Source: Thermodesulforhabdaceae bacterium (GTDB taxonomy: Bacteria; Desulfobacterota; Syntrophobacteria; Syntrophobacterales; Thermodesulforhabdaceae). From it: a DNA stretch of 64,000 nucleotides. Under the pieces are notes generated by a model. The model was given only the letters and a program-made list of their open reading frames with translations. It searched no databases and was not told the origin of the DNA. A program made the translations under genes and the position numbers. The stretch is from assembly GCA_037482015.1 (NCBI GenBank), contig JBBFKT010000004.1, forward strand, positions 1 through 64,000, read 5' to 3'. Below are positions 61,527-64,000 of this stretch, piece by piece. Each line of letters opens with the position of its first letter. Position 1 is the first letter of the stretch.

Positions 61527-62435
61527 ATGGAATCTAGCACCGCTTTCAAATCAGGTTATGCATCCATTATTGGAGCTCCTAATGTTGGTAAATCAACACT
61601 TCTGAATGCCATTATTGGAGAGAAAATATCCATAACCTCACCTAAACCTCAAACAACCAGGAATCGTATTGCTGGAATCTACAACGATGAACGCTGTCAA
61701 ATCGTTTTTGTGGATACGCCTGGCATACACGAAAGTAAGGATCTTTTTAACGAAATCCTCGTTTCTACCGCTTTAGCAGCCGTAAATGATGTTGATGTGC
61801 TGTGTTTTATAGTTGAACCCGTTAATCCACCAGGAAGACTTGATCAATACATTCTAGATAATGTTGTGAGACGCACTACCACACCGGTTATCCTCGTGAT
61901 CAATAAGATTGATACTGTGTCAAACAAGAAAGTCATCTTACCCCTTATCGATTTTTATTCTAAACATTATGATTTCAACGCTATTATCCCTATGTCGGCT
62001 CTTTTGGCTGACGGGGTGCGAGAGCTTGTTGATGCCATCGTAGAAATACTCCCGGAGGGTCCTCGCTACTTCCCCGAAGACCAAATTACGGATCTTACAG
62101 AACGTTTCATTGTTGCCGAACTCATAAGAGAGCAGATCTTCCACCTCACGCGCGATGAAGTTCCATACTCAGTTCATGTCTCTATAGATCGTTTCCAGGA
62201 CAATCCGGAAAAAGATATGACCACGATAGAAGCAACCATTCATGTTGAAAAGGACTCCCAGAAAGGGATCATCATAGGGAAAGGTGGAAGAATGCTCAAA
62301 GAAATAGGAAGACTTTCTCGAATAAACATAGAACAGTTCCTTGGTAGAAAGGTTTACTTACAGCTTTATGTGAGAGTCCAGGAGAAATGGCGTAGAAACA
62401 GGCGAGTTCTTGCCGAATGGGGATTTCGTTTATAA
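61527..62435 (+). CDS. era: GTPase Era
   Basis: A 302-aa ribosome-assembly GTPase that binds 16S rRNA 3' end. G1 GAPNVGKST, G3 DTPGIH, G4 NKID and a C-terminal KH domain with the GIIIGKGGRMLKEIG loop. The ATG at 61527 has GGAG upstream, though 12 nt away; an in-frame TTG at 61503 is possible. It starts about 240 nt after pspA, with the terminator between. Confidence 0.95.
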   Translation: MESSTAFKSGYASIIGAPNVGKSTLLNAIIGEKISITSPKPQTTRNRIAGIYNDERCQIVFVDTPGIHESKDLFNEILVSTALAAVNDVDVLCFIVEPVNPPGRLDQYILDNVVRRTTTPVILVINKIDTVSNKKVILPLIDFYSKHYDFNAIIPMSALLADGVRELVDAIVEILPEGPRYFPEDQITDLTERFIVAELIREQIFHLTRDEVPYSVHVSIDRFQDNPEKDMTTIEATIHVEKDSQKGIIIGKGGRMLKEIGRLSRINIEQFLGRKVYLQLYVRVQEKWRRNRRVLAEWGFRL

Positions 62436-62471
62436 GATGATTACCCACCCGGTCATTCTTTGAGTCTTATC

Positions 62472-63707
62472 ATGATTCGTTTTTACGCCACTAATATGAT
62501 TGCTCAAACCCTGGGTAGATCATTTTCTATTGTGGCCCAGGTTCTCGTTTTTGTGTTGATAGCCAGGCGATTTGGAGCTGAAGCTCTTGGTCAATATGCT
62601 TACTTTCTTACTTTCGTAAACGTCTGCGCCACCTTTGCGGATTTCGGCTCAACCGTTACGATGGCTAAAGATCTTCCGCGATTTGAAGGTGAAAAACGGG
62701 AACTTTATCTGGGGAATGTGATCATAATTCGCGGCGTTCTTGCTTTTCTTGTCATGATTTTCGCCTTGGCAGTTGTGCCTTTTTTGGGGCGAGATCTGCT
62801 ATACATTCTTATAATAGGCGTAATAACGATACCGTTTGCTGCATCTCGATTTTTCGATCCGGTCTTCCAGATATTAGAAAAACCCTGGTATGCCAGCATA
62901 TCAACGGGTTTGTATGGGATAAGTTTTGTACTTTTTTCAATTCCGCTTATTTTATTTGACAGTCCTTTATGGACGCTTTGTGTTGCTTACCTGGTTGCTC
63001 AAATATTTTACCTTGTGCTTGCCTGGTTACTTACTAGAAGTCTTATTAAACCGCGTTTTGTGTTCAATAGGGATCTTTGTATTACACACCTTAAGATAGC
63101 AATTCCTATCGGAATTTCTTTTATATTTACGGCTATTAACAGTCGTGCTGATACATTTTTGCTGGAGTGGATGCGAGGAGTTCGAGATGTGGGCATGTAT
63201 AACGCTGTTTATAAGGTAGTGGACACGGCTGCTTTGTTTGCCGTTCTTACGACTAACCCCCTTATACCCATATTGTCTCAGAAGAAACAGCAAGGAATGG
63301 ATCACTTTACAAAAACGTTATTTCTTGTAGCTGGGCTGTTTGTGGGATTTCTTATTCCGATCGCTCTTGCTACCCCGTTATTTTCTGAATGGTTTGTTGC
63401 TTTGGTTTATGGGGAATCTTTTCGCGAAGCTGCTCAGGCTCTGAATGTGCTTTCCTGGGTTTGTATGCTGATTTTTGTTGGTCTCCTTGCAAGTACCGCC
63501 TGTCTTGTAATGGATGTGGTTCATTTTGAATGGTGGAATGCTGCTGTCGCTGCCGCTTTGAATATTACTATCAATCTTTTTCTTATACCGGTTTACGGCT
63601 ACCTGGGTTCTGCCTGGGCAACTCTTGCATCTGAAATCTGGATCGTCAGCGTAACAATCTTTTTCATGATTAGAGCCATAGGCAAAGTCAAAATTAGACT
63701 ATTATGA
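62472..63707 (+). CDS. Oligosaccharide flippase (Wzx/MATE-like)
   Basis: A 411-aa membrane protein with about 12 helices, of the polysaccharide transporter type. Family-like segments are FVLIARRFGAEALGQYAYFLTFVNVC, FADFGSTVTMAKDL and DTFLLEWMRGVRDVGMYNAVYKVVDTA. It would flip lipid-linked oligosaccharide. The start is uncertain: ATG at 62472 or TTG at 62460, neither with a clear site. It follows era by about 37 nt. Confidence 0.85.
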   Translation: MIRFYATNMIAQTLGRSFSIVAQVLVFVLIARRFGAEALGQYAYFLTFVNVCATFADFGSTVTMAKDLPRFEGEKRELYLGNVIIIRGVLAFLVMIFALAVVPFLGRDLLYILIIGVITIPFAASRFFDPVFQILEKPWYASISTGLYGISFVLFSIPLILFDSPLWTLCVAYLVAQIFYLVLAWLLTRSLIKPRFVFNRDLCITHLKIAIPIGISFIFTAINSRADTFLLEWMRGVRDVGMYNAVYKVVDTAALFAVLTTNPLIPILSQKKQQGMDHFTKTLFLVAGLFVGFLIPIALATPLFSEWFVALVYGESFREAAQALNVLSWVCMLIFVGLLASTACLVMDVVHFEWWNAAVAAALNITINLFLIPVYGYLGSAWATLASEIWIVSVTIFFMIRAIGKVKIRLL

Positions 63708-63859
63708 ATTTCAGACTCATTTATCCAGGGAGTGAACAAGAAGTCCATGGATGATTTCAGTCCCGAAGCGCCTGGAAGAGATAATCGAAATAAATGCCAG
63801 GGATGTTTCCTTTGTCAGTCTCTACTGCACCTGTGATAGCCTTATTGAGCGTAAAGAAT

Positions 63860-64000
63860 TCATTTTTTGAAGAAATCCTGTAGTTTCTGAAGCAAAGCAT
63901 GGTGTGTCAAAAGAAAAGCGCAAAAATCGACCTTTTTGCCAAATGGAACAAGTTTTTCTAGGAAATGTTTCCGAGCCTGCCACACTAAAGACCGTCTTGG
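63860..64000 (-). CDS. 3' end of an unidentified gene (cut by the window)
   Basis: The minus-strand frame is open for 46 codons from the window edge to a TGA. It reads as a helical, His/Lys-rich tail (VWQARKHFLEKLVPF, FLLTHHALLQKLQDFFKK). It looks like real coding sequence but is too short to identify. The 150 nt between it and the flippase (63708-63859) hold nothing I can support. Confidence 0.45.
   Translation of the reverse strand, partial: PRRSLVWQARKHFLEKLVPFGKKVDFCAFLLTHHALLQKLQDFFKK

Noticed and set aside
63751-63870. 39-aa plus-strand ORF with Cys residues after the flippase
   Set aside because: No convincing ribosome site, no known motif, and its end overlaps the minus-strand partial gene.

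Overview
The window looks like a bacterial chromosome from the former Deltaproteobacteria (Desulfobacterota), most like the Syntrophobacterales. The reasons are moderate G+C, a tungsten-type aldehyde:ferredoxin oxidoreductase, a Re-citrate-synthase-like enzyme, a LIV-I branched-chain amino acid transporter, LPS genes (waaA, msbA), flagellar regulators (flgM, csrA, fliW) and many one- and two-component sensors. This placement is inferred from gene content; no rRNA gene is present. About 55 genes are called, nearly all chromosomal, in short operons with small gaps or 4-nt overlaps. Start codons were reset wherever a ribosome binding site or family alignment favoured an internal start.

Layout. 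1-589: right end of an insertion sequence (transposase C-terminus, group II intron 3' region, terminal repeat). 0.7-4.4 kb: divergent sensor kinase and NtrC-type regulator. 4.4-9.2 kb: purL-purN. 9.2-12.6 kb: Clp1-like P-loop protein and endonuclease IV, facing queE-queC. 12.6-18 kb: chemoreceptor, diguanylate cyclase, a FliA promoter driving a small gene plus flgM, and a cysteine-rich protein. 18-24.5 kb: cutA, then an aspS / citrate-synthase-like / rlpA / hisD run. 24.56-25.02 kb: a small non-autonomous element with terminal repeats, a 10-bp target duplication and an internally deleted group II intron. 25-28 kb: MASE3-type membrane sensor, fliW, csrA, HDOD protein. 28-31 kb: J-domain protein and acyl-CoA dehydrogenase. 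31-37.4 kb: a seven-gene run, fabD-mlaC-radC-ABC ATPase-rfbC-rfbD-wecA-like. 37.4-41.7 kb: tRNA-Cys, trmB, msbA, waaA.

41.76-44.2 kb is an eroded accessory island. It holds a solo IS end, REP-like palindromes, a REP-associated transposase gene with one nonsense codon, a MntA-HepT-type pair whose HEPN gene also carries one nonsense codon, and scraps of a type I methylase and possibly an excisionase-like protein. 44.2-47.4 kb: two unfamiliar genes and pcm. 47.5-50.7 kb: the aldehyde oxidoreductase next to an unusual KaiC-like/XRE/cupin regulator. 50.8-56 kb: thioesterase and liv operon. 56-61.3 kb: a DUF4178 / lipoprotein / DUF350 / spermidine-synthase-like / YbjN-like / PspA membrane-stress cluster. 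61.5-64 kb: era, a flippase and the 3' end of an unidentified gene.

The best candidates for under-described biology are the degenerate KaiC-XRE-cupin regulator beside the oxidoreductase, the Re-citrate-synthase-like enzyme with a C-terminal Cache-like sensor, the PspA/DUF350/aminopropyltransferase-like cluster, and the IS family that carries group II intron sequence near its right end.
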